In this document: in pieces, positions 22,501-31,602 of the stretch | Numbering within the stretch: the first letter of the stretch is position 1 | How the letters are laid out: the number at the start of each line of letters is the position of its first letter | NCBI GenBank assembly: GCA_001724265.1 | Contig: MEDY01000050.1 | Location: 42,912-106,911 of the forward strand | DNA: 64,000 bases | Source: Rhizaria sp. SCN 62-66 | Taxonomy: Eukaryota > Rhizaria, unplaced | Direction: 5' to 3' | Made by a program: the position numbers and the translations under genes | Notes under the pieces: model-generated | The model's database searches: none | The model's input: the letters and a program-made list of their open reading frames with translations, nothing else | Told to the model about the DNA's origin: nothing

Positions 22501-25500
22501 TCAGCTCGACACAGCCAACGACTCCGAGGACATCCGCGACGACGCCGCTGCTGCTGATGAGAGCTTTGCGTCCGGTGCTCGTGACCGCAAGGCCGACGGC
22601 CGCGTCGGCGGCCCCGGTTTCTCTGGCGCCGCAGTCACGTCTCCGCAGTGCTCTCCGGGCACCAGCGGCTTTGTGTGCTCCGACTGTCCCCCGGGCGCCT
22701 ACACCAACGCGTCGGGCCAGATGCTCTGCGAGCCCTGCGCTGCGGGCCACGCTGCCCCCGCGCGCGGCGCCACGGTGTGCGCACAATGCGCGCCGGGCAC
22801 CTTCGCGGGCGCCAAGGCCGCGACCACGTGCACCGATTGCGCGTCGGGCCGCTTCTCACGCGACTACGCCGCCGTCACCTGCCGCGCGTGCGCGCCGGGC
22901 GAGTCGTCGATCCCGCCCTTCACGCAGTGCGCGCCGTGCGAGGACGACACCTTCGCGCCAGTCTCAGCCACGCCTGTCTGCGAAGACTGCCCCACAGGCC
23001 GCTGGGCGCCGCGCGGGGCCGCCGGGTGTCTTGGCTGCACGAACAAGAAGGGCGACTCATTCTACGTCGGCCGCGGCTGCGTGTACCAGTGCCGGCCCGG
23101 TCTCGTGTACCCTGACTGCCTTTCGCCCTTCGCGCGGCTATGGAACCGCCTGGGCCCGGTCGGCGCGGCGCTGCTCATCGCCGGCATCGCGATGCTGCTG
23201 TTGCTGCCTGTGCTGTCGTGCGCGCAGTCCTACGCCAACCGCCGCCGCAAGCGCCGCGCGCAGGACCTGCTGCTCGCGCAGCGCAATGCGCACTTGCTGC
23301 GCGGACACGCAGTCGCCGCCGCCGCTGCCGCCGCGGCCGCCGCGGCTGCTATGGGCCGCGGAGGCGGCGGCGGCGGCGCGCGCGCTGTGACCGCTGCGAC
23401 ATCCTCGTCATCAAGCGCAGCAGCTGCTGGGGCGCGGGGCCGCGGGGGCTCGCTGTACGGGGCCACGGCGCCGTCGCTGGGCGCGCACGTTTACGGATAC
23501 AGTGACAGCGACGTCGGCGGCGGCGGCGCTGGCGCCGGCAGCATGCTCGGCGCGTCGCCGGCCTCGGCCGCCGGTTTGTTTGGCGTCTCTGCCGGCGAGC
23601 TGGCGTTCATGCAGAGCCACCCGACGGGCCACTCGCTCAACGGCGGCGGCGGCGGCAACAACTTCGGGCTCGGTTTCATGCACGGGGGCGCGGTGGGCGG
23701 CAGCGGGCTTGAGGTGGGGGGGCCGCCGCACCACTTCTTCGGCTCGTCCTCGGCCGCCGCCGCCGTGGCCGCGGGCGGCAGAGCCAGCTCGGGTTCGCTC
23801 TCTCTGAGCTCAGACCCGGCCGCCGTGGCCGCCGCGGCCGCCGCGTCCGCCGCCGCGGCCGCCGCGCTGGCGCTGGGCCCGCAACAGGCGCTGCAACAGG
23901 CGCTGTCTCCGGTCGGCGTCGACGCCGCGTCGCTGACGCGCGACCAGACGCGGCTGCTGCTGTCGCTCAAGCACGACGACCTGCCGCGCGCGCTGGGTCG
24001 CGTGTACTGCCACGGCCACAACTCGCCCGGACATCCGTTGTCGCTGCCCTCGCACCCCGGCCAGCTTGCGCCCTGGGTGCTGCCGCGCGCCTACGCCGCC
24101 TTCGCTGCCGCAGTCGCGCGCGCCTGCGCCTGGTCGCCATGGGAGGGCCGCGTGTACCGCCTGCTGCAGCTCGTGTTCATGCCCGCCGCGCTGCTCTTCC
24201 AGAGGCGCCGCCGCGCCGCAAAGGCCGACGCGCTCATCCGCTGTGTGCGCGACTACGATCTCTCGTTCCTCCGCGATATTCGCGCCAGGTACGCTCTTAT
24301 AACAACAAATATTCAAGTTTTTTCAATATTCCAATTGTATTTATTGATAAATTTTCTAATTTTACTACACGATATTATTTTCTCACGTTCTTTGTTTATA
24401 TCTCCTTATTTTTCTCTTTTCGCGCTTTGTTGCTCGTTCTTTCCCAGGATGCTTGGCGACTGCCTGCGCGTGACCGTGAGCGCGTGCTACACCAGCGCCT
24501 GGATCGACCTCCTGGCACCCCCCGTGGACATCGATGGTTACACAGGACAGCTCGCCTCCGAGGACGGCTCAGTAGCGGCCTCCTCCGCCGCCGCCGCTGC
24601 CGCCGCCGCCGCTGCTGCTATCACGGCCAGCAACGGCAACGGCAGCGGCAACGGCGCGCTCTCGACCTCGCTGACGCCGTCGTCGTCGGGCAGCTTCCAG
24701 AACGCCATCAGCTATAGCAACAACAACGGCGGCGGCTACGGCGTCTACGGCGTCAACGCGAATCGCGCCAGCCTCAGCGGTGACCCGCGGTTCGGATACC
24801 CGTCGTCCGCGCCCGGCGCCGGCGCGGGCGCCGCACCCGCCGGGTCGGCCGCGGCGGCGGCCTCGCTGGGCCGCGGGCAGCCCCGGCTCCCGCTGGTGCT
24901 GGTGAGCTCGGGTGCGGGCGACTTCTCGCGCCCCTTCCATATCGACGTGCGCGACGCGCTGGTCCTCTCCCTGTCGCTCGTCGTCGGCCCGCGCTGGCAC
25001 GCCTTCATTACCGGCTTCAACGCGCGGCTGCGCGAGGTCCCGTTGGCGGGCGTGAGTGACCCCGAGGCGCTGCGGCCGCTGCTGCGGTATGTTGCCGTGA
25101 TGAACAACGGCGCGGGCGTCGGTATCGGACCGCTCTACCCCACGGGCGGTGTCACGCTCGCGCTCGGGCTCGTCCCCAGCATCAACACCGCGCTTATCAC
25201 CACAAACACCAGCACGGCCGCGGCCAACGCGCTGGGCAGCGGCGGTGGCGGTAACGGCGGCAACGGCGGCAGGCAGCGGAACAACAGCCGCCTCGGTAAC
25301 GCCACCTCAGAGGCGCTCTTGACCAACAGCAGCGCCGGCTACGGCAGCAACCCCCCTCTCAGCGGCATGAGACGCAACAGCGGCGCTCTCGGCAGCGGCC
25401 CCCGCCTCGGCGGTGGCAGCGGCTCCCGCCGCGGCAGCGCGATCGCCAGTGGCGGCGCGGGCGCGGGCTCTGGCCCCGGTGGTGGCCATAGTAGCAAGCG

Positions 25501-28066
25501 GGGGCCGCAGACCGTGGCCGACGCGCTGGCGCTCATGGACCACTCGCCCGCGCCCTCGGCGCCCGGCTCCCGAGTCGGCAGCTACATCCCGCCCTCCGCG
25601 CACGCGCTGGCGCCGGCCCACGGCCACATCGCCGCCCCCGCGAGTCCCGCCGGTTCCGGCGCCGCACACGGTCATCAGGGCGCCAACGCCGCGCACACCA
25701 TGTCCGCCTTCGCCGCCGCCGCCGCCGCCCACGGCAACGGCGGGCATCTCGCGAACGCAGTGGCGGCCGCCCCCATCTCGGGCTGGGACGACGGCGATGG
25801 TGACGGCGACGGCGACGGGGACGGCGGCCACGACCCCGCGTTCGCACACAACGGCAGCGGCTACACCACCTACAGCGGCGGCGGCTACGGCGGCGGGTTC
25901 ATCGCCCCGCCCTCGCACAATGCCGCCGCCGCCGCCGCGGCCGCCGCGGCCGCAGTCACTGGCGGGTCCGGGCTGCCCGCGCTGCAGTACAGCGGCAGCG
26001 GTTCCCTTATCTCCAGCGGCAGCGTCACTTACGGCAGCGCGTCCGGCCTCGCGGTCGGCGGCGGCATCGGCGGCGGCGGCGCCATGGGCGGCGGCGGCGG
26101 CGGTTTCGACGGCGGCTTCGGCAGCGCGCACGGCCACCTCTTCGCGCACAGCGGCAGCGGGCACGCTGGTCACGCGGCTCACGGCAACGGCGGCGGCGGC
26201 GGCAGCGGCAACGGCGGCGGCGCGCTCGACGCGTACTCTGACGACCCCATGGCCGTGGCCGCGGCCGGCGGTATGCCCGCCCCAACCAACACCAGCGGCG
26301 GCACTAGCGGCGGCGGCGGCGCGGGCTCGAGCCTCCGGGCCCGGGCGCGGCGCGCGCGGCACCAGTTCTCCGATGACTATGACGGCGACGACGCCGCGGC
26401 CGGCGAGGACTACGACGGCGCGGCGGCGCACAGCGGGCCCGTGACGTGCTTCGGCCGGCTCGCGCTCATCGTCTGCGCCACCGTCGACGCAGAGAGGCTC
26501 GGACTCACCGCCAACGCGCTCGTGGGTGCGGGGGGCGCGAGCGGCAGCGGCGGCGCGCTTGACTCGGCCGTGGTTTCGGCGAACGGCGGCGGCGGCGGCT
26601 ACGGCAGCGCTGCCGGGCGCAGGCGCGGGGCCAACGGCAACGACCACAACGCCAGCGACATTTACGCCGCTTCTGGTGACGACATCTACGGCAGCATCGG
26701 CCACGGCTTCAACACCAACGGCAGCAGCGGTGGCGGCGGCGGCGGTGCCAACGGCGCAGGCTACGTCTCCATCGTCGACGAGCAGTCCTTCGCTGCCAAC
26801 AGCGCTACCGGTGCTGCAACCGCCGCGCGGCCGCTGGGCCAGGCCCCCAACGCCACCGCCGCCGCCGCCGCCGCGGCTGCCGGCGTTGGCGCCCGTCGCG
26901 GAGGCCTGCGCCGCGGCACCGTGCCCCGCGCCGCGACCAACGCCACCGTGCTCGCCCACGGTCACTCCGGCGCCCACGGGCACCCCGACGGCGGCGCGCT
27001 GGGCTCGCCCTCTGGCAGCGTCGTGGGCGTAGGTAGCAGCGGCGCACTGGGGTCGTACGGCGCGGGGGCCCCGTCGTCGCCGAGCGGGTTCTACACGCCC
27101 GCGTCGCTCGCCAATCCTAGCGCCACGACGTCGCCCTTCGCCATCGCCGCCGGGGCCGCGCCGGGGCCCGCGTCGGACCCTCTGCTCGCAGTGCTGCAGC
27201 AGCAGCAACAGCAGCAGCACCAGCAGCAGAGCCAGATGCCGCTGTCGATCTCCGGCGCGTTCGGCGGCTTCCCCGCTGCATCGAACACGAAGAGCGCGAC
27301 TCCTGCGCATCTCGGCGGTGGTCACAGTAGTGGCGACGACGCGCGGCCTGTGGTGGGCTCGCTGCTGCCGCACCACTGCGTCTCCGTGGCCGCGGTCCTC
27401 GCGGGCGGCTACCCCGGCCTCCGCGGGCCCCCGCAGTCGTGCCACGCCCTCGTCCGCTCGCTCTGCTGTCTGACTCACGGCAGCCGCGCGTGCGGCGTCA
27501 ACTCGGTCTCATCGCTGCTGGTGCTGATGCTGCTCGGGTACATGGCGCTGACCATCACGTACGCCGTCATCGCGCTACAGCTGCTTCCGACCGTGCTCGT
27601 CATGGTCTTCCTCGCCGTTCCCGCGCTCGTCCCGCCCGTCGGCTTCTTCTCCATCGTCGCGCGGTCCCCCACCTCGGCCCGCGCGTTCGCGCTGGTCAAC
27701 ACCGTCGCCTCGGGCAACGCCTGTCTCGTCCTCGCGCTCGTGCTCTGGGGCGTGGCGTACCAGAGCTCGCTCGCTCCGCCCGCGCTGCTGCTGCCCGCCG
27801 GACTGCTGCTGTGGTCACTGCTCGCGGCGCCCCTCGCGCGCTCTCTCGTGGCGCACGCCGACCACGAGCACGACGTCGCGGGCTGCCGCCGCGCATTCTT
27901 CACAGACACGCTGCTCGAGCAGGATATGGCGCTTAGCTCCGCGGACGGCGGCGCTGCCGCGACGGCGGGAGCGGGGGCCGGGATGGGGTTCGACCCCTAT
28001 AGCGAGGACACGTACGCCGCGTTCCAGATGCGTCTGCGCGACACGGGCGACGATAACGACTATTAA
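19523..28066 (+). CDS. Giant Gly-rich membrane protein with ephrin-receptor-like Cys-rich modules
   Basis: Exons 19523-24288 and 24448-28066 give about 2,794 residues. A hydrophobic segment near 51-66 should be the signal sequence. The ectodomain has several Gly-rich turns of the type GGGSGGTVHLRA and GGGGSGGRVIV, then about seven CxxC modules at 1042-1190 (CSDCPPGAY, CAQCAPGTF, CTDCASGRF and so on) as in ephrin-receptor-like GCC2/GCC3 repeats. A transmembrane helix follows at about 1204-1232, then a long Gly/Ala/His/Ser-rich cytoplasmic region with ordered islands (GDFSRPFHIDVRDALVLSLS), and four or five hydrophobic helices near the C-terminus (about 2608-2723). The layout recalls the large plant 'ephrin type-B receptor' Gly-rich proteins (Arabidopsis At5g11700 type). 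Role unknown; surface sensor or adhesion is inference. Confidence 0.72.
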   Translation: MTLLSSLRQILSAPLHSHYTNICKHATTIPHNTISSNSTVSLRASLSNARSLLLLLCIFALAACCRHTAVHAATEIPCSTYADLTCTFTGNFTVDGLTTLVIPEKATQVTLKGAVFAPDPAAFFLSTALYGDFDGDGNGAATSPQVQLTTTTAALNVTESSLIKATVVLLKAMRITVDKTSKIVTDGLAATDKDSLSSRLGGGGGEVTRAKNGGGGGHGGYGGVGASSAAYTHSKGQARSTYVSPDADAVAASAASTPGSPLGSMRRPSATGGGTGACMTPDSRRAPAGGAVTLWTLGGPLLVDGQVSAMGAVGPAVGCGGGAGGTVVLRAGPETGECTGIVNGDGSVAVDGGAGVGGGGGGSGGRVIVCTGSEIYSVKVSASGGETSTTVPETATATMTETENQSVSANASATASATAAALTESGSNADAEATVSESGAAGTVLYVFRLTGVNTPYLSLSVLGARMGAVTDISDLMPVKVKTAMNNNKNKNNNDIHDDGRRSLTAETDDLDVAIVDSVALNMATLLLPATTQLRQGITTNSAKMSFVDASEPIVMTLGGAMKLSKSSVLLLPRAPSVSVSASQLNLDSVSLVTIAATATIAVGSATVTGSIMGVGTPGSAAWAATALTLTVATGLTLTKTAVVSAGKVTITSDELVSITGSSVSAASATQSTEACAPFYAVPNCTLADKQPTSSALTATTGTYIGSTYTRDDDPSPLADAPMTLRITAPTINLLGSSYLSAGGISLCATALSVASSSLVSAAGLGCGGGSSACPPALGPGGGGCGGAGGASRAEPDPEIYTPGGPARSLAGTGLAAAVVFGSGGAASGSPTAVGGIGGGVVAVAAYKLIVEGTVTAAGADAELEQDEGAAGGGSGGTVHLRAHVLDVEAGRVTVAGGRGYGGGGGGGGGIVTIDWVDGVNSINTSREYGEPHISMTGGDAAEYEPAMYAFLSAKLYSSVLPSAKVKAEKNISSVAEYGTAGKYSHTDTDNDSQLDTANDSEDIRDDAAAADESFASGARDRKADGRVGGPGFSGAAVTSPQCSPGTSGFVCSDCPPGAYTNASGQMLCEPCAAGHAAPARGATVCAQCAPGTFAGAKAATTCTDCASGRFSRDYAAVTCRACAPGESSIPPFTQCAPCEDDTFAPVSATPVCEDCPTGRWAPRGAAGCLGCTNKKGDSFYVGRGCVYQCRPGLVYPDCLSPFARLWNRLGPVGAALLIAGIAMLLLLPVLSCAQSYANRRRKRRAQDLLLAQRNAHLLRGHAVAAAAAAAAAAAAMGRGGGGGGARAVTAATSSSSSAAAAGARGRGGSLYGATAPSLGAHVYGYSDSDVGGGGAGAGSMLGASPASAAGLFGVSAGELAFMQSHPTGHSLNGGGGGNNFGLGFMHGGAVGGSGLEVGGPPHHFFGSSSAAAAVAAGGRASSGSLSLSSDPAAVAAAAAASAAAAAALALGPQQALQQALSPVGVDAASLTRDQTRLLLSLKHDDLPRALGRVYCHGHNSPGHPLSLPSHPGQLAPWVLPRAYAAFAAAVARACAWSPWEGRVYRLLQLVFMPAALLFQRRRRAAKADALIRCVRDYDLSFLRDIRARYALITTNIQVFSIFQLYLLINFLILLHDIIFSRSLFISPYFSLFALCCSFFPRMLGDCLRVTVSACYTSAWIDLLAPPVDIDGYTGQLASEDGSVAASSAAAAAAAAAAAITASNGNGSGNGALSTSLTPSSSGSFQNAISYSNNNGGGYGVYGVNANRASLSGDPRFGYPSSAPGAGAGAAPAGSAAAAASLGRGQPRLPLVLVSSGAGDFSRPFHIDVRDALVLSLSLVVGPRWHAFITGFNARLREVPLAGVSDPEALRPLLRYVAVMNNGAGVGIGPLYPTGGVTLALGLVPSINTALITTNTSTAAANALGSGGGGNGGNGGRQRNNSRLGNATSEALLTNSSAGYGSNPPLSGMRRNSGALGSGPRLGGGSGSRRGSAIASGGAGAGSGPGGGHSSKRGPQTVADALALMDHSPAPSAPGSRVGSYIPPSAHALAPAHGHIAAPASPAGSGAAHGHQGANAAHTMSAFAAAAAAHGNGGHLANAVAAAPISGWDDGDGDGDGDGDGGHDPAFAHNGSGYTTYSGGGYGGGFIAPPSHNAAAAAAAAAAAVTGGSGLPALQYSGSGSLISSGSVTYGSASGLAVGGGIGGGGAMGGGGGGFDGGFGSAHGHLFAHSGSGHAGHAAHGNGGGGGSGNGGGALDAYSDDPMAVAAAGGMPAPTNTSGGTSGGGGAGSSLRARARRARHQFSDDYDGDDAAAGEDYDGAAAHSGPVTCFGRLALIVCATVDAERLGLTANALVGAGGASGSGGALDSAVVSANGGGGGYGSAAGRRRGANGNDHNASDIYAASGDDIYGSIGHGFNTNGSSGGGGGGANGAGYVSIVDEQSFAANSATGAATAARPLGQAPNATAAAAAAAAGVGARRGGLRRGTVPRAATNATVLAHGHSGAHGHPDGGALGSPSGSVVGVGSSGALGSYGAGAPSSPSGFYTPASLANPSATTSPFAIAAGAAPGPASDPLLAVLQQQQQQQHQQQSQMPLSISGAFGGFPAASNTKSATPAHLGGGHSSGDDARPVVGSLLPHHCVSVAAVLAGGYPGLRGPPQSCHALVRSLCCLTHGSRACGVNSVSSLLVLMLLGYMALTITYAVIALQLLPTVLVMVFLAVPALVPPVGFFSIVARSPTSARAFALVNTVASGNACLVLALVLWGVAYQSSLAPPALLLPAGLLLWSLLAAPLARSLVAHADHEHDVAGCRRAFFTDTLLEQDMALSSADGGAAATAGAGAGMGFDPYSEDTYAAFQMRLRDTGDDNDY
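24289..24447 (+). other. Intron of 159 bp, multiple of three, free of in-frame stops
   Basis: Donor GTACGC, acceptor TTCCCAG, AT-rich between GC-rich exons. Splicing joins RDIRAR to MLGDCLRV in frame. Because the length is 53 codons and no stop occurs, retention would insert a hydrophobic segment including FQLYLLINFLILLHDIIF. Confidence 0.85.
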
Positions 28067-28751
28067 ATGAAACTCACGTCCTGCCTGTCGTGCTCTTTGA
28101 CTTGTACAGTATACTTTGCATATTTTATAAGATGTTTTGTTATTTAGATGACAGTTTAAGCTATAATTGGAAGTGAATAAAGACAAGATAGCTTTATTGA
28201 TCATATTTTGTTTACTTTTTACAGCAAAATCCGGTAAAACATGGCATATAAGCAAAAACAAAGCAAACAAGCAAAAAACGCACACCGAAGTTGCAATTGA
28301 TTGTTTGTGTACGTTGAAAAAGCCGTAGCCCATGGTAGTGATGAAGTGGTGAAAGTGAAATTAATTAGTCGTTTGTTATGATTAGAGGGAAGAGATGCTT
28401 TCGTGTGAAATTTTCTTACAAGACGTCTGCTTGTATTATTTATCGTTGCTCTGAGGAAGGAGCAAAAACAAAGATAAACAGCTGCCTATGACGAAACGCA
28501 GGAAGAGTGCAGTCGTTGTGGTGGTGGTACTCATTGCAAATAGCGCAGTCTTGCTTGATCTGATTCTTGCTGAGTCTTAATTGAATCAGCAAGCAAGAGC
28601 ACACTATTGAGCATCGGTGTTAGTTAATACTGCCCTGCCACAGTGAATGTGTTCTGGTGGTAGCGTGTCGCAGCGCAACAGCGCACAGCGATCGTGTGAC
28701 TGTGTGACTGTGTGGCTGTGCGACGGTGACTGATGACCGTGAGCGGCTACT
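28067..28751. other. Convergent intergenic spacer
   Basis: Between the 3' ends of the giant membrane protein and PEPCK. AATAAA at 28176-28181 is a plausible polyadenylation signal for the plus gene. Short GTGTGACTGT-like repeats occur at about 28694-28720. No RNA gene seen. Confidence 0.5.
28734..28744 (+). repeat. Non-coding copy of dispersed 11-mer TGACCGTGAGC
   Basis: Exact copy lying just 3' of the PEPCK stop, outside any coding region. Other exact copies in the window start at 4614, 24471, 48870, 55742, 57097 and 57811 (same orientation) and, as the reverse complement, at 15198, 50631, 53744 and 56240, plus seven in the array at 15313-15525. Confidence 0.7.
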
Positions 28752-30840
28752 TTACAGACGGGAGACGAGGAGACGGCGCTCGGCGAGAAGCTCGAACGGA
28801 ATCTTGTCCGCGAGCTCGAGGAACAACTTCTCGTGGTTCATCGCCGTCTTGAACTTGAGGCCTTTGCCATCGACCTTCATGAGCGTGTTGAACTGCTCCT
28901 CGGTGTAGTTGAGCCCGCGCCAGTCAAGGTCGGTGTAGCGCGGCACGGTGCCGATGGCAGTCTCGACGCCGCCGGCCTCACCGTTGGCGCGCTCGACCAT
29001 CCAGCGCAGGACACGGGAGTTCTGCGTGAAGCCGGGCCAGAGGAACTTGCCCGTCTTGGGGTCCTTGCGGAACCAGTTGACGTGGAAGACGAGCGGCTTG
29101 TGCTTGAGCTTGCGGCCGACCTCGAGGTAGTGCTTGAAGTAGTCGCCCATGTGGTAGCCGCAGAAGGGGATCATGGCGAACGGGTCGTTGCGCAGCGAGC
29201 CCTCAGCGAGGTCCGACGCGGCCGAGGTGACCTCGGAGGCGATGGTGGCACCGGTGTAGACGCCGTGCTGCCAGTTGAAGGTCTGGAACACGAGCGGGAT
29301 GTCGGTCATGCGGCGGCCGCCGTAGATGAAGACGGAGATCGGGACGCCCTTAGGGTCGTTCCACTTCTCATCGAGCACGGGGCAGTTCTGGATCGGCGCC
29401 GTGAAGCGCGAGTTGGGGTGCGCGGCGAGACGGCCGCAGTTCTTGGTCCAGGGCTGGCCCTTCCAGTCAATGAGCTTCTCGGGCACAGGGCCGTCGATGC
29501 CCTCCCACCACACGTCACCGTCCTCGGTGAGCGCGACGTTGGTGAAGATGGTGTTGCGCGTGCACGAGTCCATCGCGGAAGGGTTGGTGTCGTAAGACGT
29601 GCCGGGGGCGACGCCGAAGAAGCCGTTCTCGGGGTTGATGGCGTAGAGCTTGCCGTCGGCCGCGGGCTTGAGCCAGGCGATGTCGTCGCCGATGGTGGTG
29701 ATCTTCCACCCCTTCATGTCCTCGGGGGCCTTCATCATGGCGAAGTTGGTCTTGCCGCACTGGGACGGGAAGGCGCCGGTGACGTACGTCTTGCGGCCCG
29801 TGGGGTCCTGCATGCCGAGGATGAGCATGTGCTCAGCGAGCCAGCCCTCGTCGCGGCCCTGCACCGACGCGATGCGCAGCGCGAGGCACTTCTTCGACAG
29901 CAGCGCGTTGCCGCCGTAGCCGGAGCCGTACGAGACAATCTCGCGCGTCTCGGGGAAGTGCGACACGTAGATGTTGTCGCAGTCGCACGGCCAGGCGACG
30001 TCCTTGACCTTAGTGCCGTCAGCCTTGATGAGAGGCATGCCGACGGAGTGGAGGCAGGGAACGAACTCGCCGTCGTTGCCCATCGCGGCCAGCACGCCGG
30101 GGCCCATGCGCGCCATGATGCGGAGGTTCACGACGGCGTAGGCGGAGTCGGTGATCTGGATGCCGATCTTGGCGATGTCGGAGCCGATGGGGCCCATGGA
30201 GAAGGGCACGACGTACATGGTGCGGCCACGGTACACGCCGTTGAAGGTCTTAGCGATGTGCGCGCGCATCTTGGAGGGCTCGTACCAGTTGTTGGTGGGG
30301 CCGCAGTCGGACTCGCGCTCGGAGCAGATGTACGTCACGTTCTCACGGCGGGCCACGTCGGCGGGGTGGGAGCGGTAGAGGTACGAGTTGGGGCGCTTCT
30401 TCTCGTTGAGCTTGATGGCCTGGCCGCTGGCAACCATCTCGGCGAAAAGGCGGGCAGCCTCCTCCTCACTGCCATCGCACCTGTGGGACAAAAGAAACGG
30501 CGCAGTTCAAGAGCGGTTGGGATCGGGAAAAAGAGCGGAAGGGTGAGTGAGGGGGGTGATGACGCAAGAGAATTGAACCGACTACGTCGGGTAAGACACA
30601 AGACACAAGCGTGGAGATACAAGGGAAACGAAAAAAGATTCAGTTAAGTTCGTTAACGTCGGCTATGAGGAGCCGAAACGCTGCTGGAACAGTGCATATG
30701 GGGCAAAGTAAGGAATTCGAGGGAGCATCGGTCGGGGTTCAGATATCAGCGTACCAGACGATCTTGTCGGGGCAGGTGAGCTTGGCGACCTCTTCAACCC
30801 AAGCGAGGGCACGGGCGTGCTTGGTGGGAACAGCAGACAT
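28752..30840 (-). CDS. PCK: Phosphoenolpyruvate carboxykinase (GTP)
   Basis: Exons 30840-30755 and 30480-28752 around a 274-bp intron (donor GTACGC, acceptor CCCACAG) give 604 residues, close to the usual ~620. It converts oxaloacetate and GTP to PEP, GDP and CO2 in gluconeogenesis. The splice rebuilds PDKIVW-CDGSEEE, a signature of the GTP-type family. Visible motifs are [15 protein letters not shown] near the substrate site, [15 protein letters not shown] (about 213-227), the P-loop [12 protein letters not shown] (264-275) with the reactive Cys, the Mg-binding [10 protein letters not shown] (Asp294/295), and [15 protein letters not shown]. No targeting sequence is apparent, so it should be cytosolic. 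All catalytic residues look intact. Confidence 0.97.
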
Positions 30841-31602
30841 CTGTTAAAGCAAGAGAGAAATGAGTGCGGTGTGAGTGAAGAACAAAAACATCGGGAAATC
30901 GGACCACGTGGGACCATGAAGGTCAGTCTCGGACCTCGTTTTGCATCTTTCCAGATAAGCCAACAATTTCGCATGGCACGCGCGAAATGAAATAGAGTTT
31001 CAGATATACCATATCATGTAAACCATAAAAGCAATATACGTGTCCTTGCGCGTTGCGACTGAACACCAGTGAACACATTCGCCAGATTTCCTCTGACGAC
31101 TCAATTTCTCTCGGCTGACTGGGCCGACTGCCACTCAAAAAGTTTAGCCGCATCCGAGAACCAGAAATGCAGACATAGCGCTCGACAAACGTTATACTGT
31201 ACATTATAAATGCATATTCTCTATTTTGTCGGCAATGGTGCATAAAATCTCAACATGCTCAATCAAATGACTTTACAGATACTGCGCTATGCTTTAGAAT
31301 GCAGTGGGATCCAGTGTCATTTGAACAGTGCAAATCTCGCGAAGGAGGAATATTGATAAGTATTATCATTTGCTTTTGTATTTTTCGATTTTCAACTATT
31401 TCTGGCCTGCCCAGACTATTTACAATACAACAACTATTATTACCAAAGCCTCTCATCTTGACCACTATCCACACGATAGTGCCCGATTGCAGTGAGTGCC
31501 ATTCAAACGGCTCTCAAATACTTCACGTTAAGCTTACATTAATAGCGGCCAACACTGGAGATTCTCAGAGATGTTGCCTCACACTAACAATTGTTATTTT
31601 CT
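30841..31602. other. Intergenic between PEPCK 5' end and CAP-D3 3' end
   Basis: AT-rich 762 bp that must contain the PEPCK promoter and the CAP-D3 3' UTR (both genes on the minus strand). Only short chance ORFs; no RNA gene or recognised regulatory site. Confidence 0.45.

Noticed and set aside
25307-27478. 723-residue antisense open frame within the giant membrane protein
   Set aside because: Shadow frame rich in Ala/Gly/Arg; the sense strand has domain support.
28833-30647. 604-residue plus-strand open frame antisense to PEPCK
   Set aside because: The PEPCK strand is certain; long antisense frames follow from third-position GC bias and rare stops.
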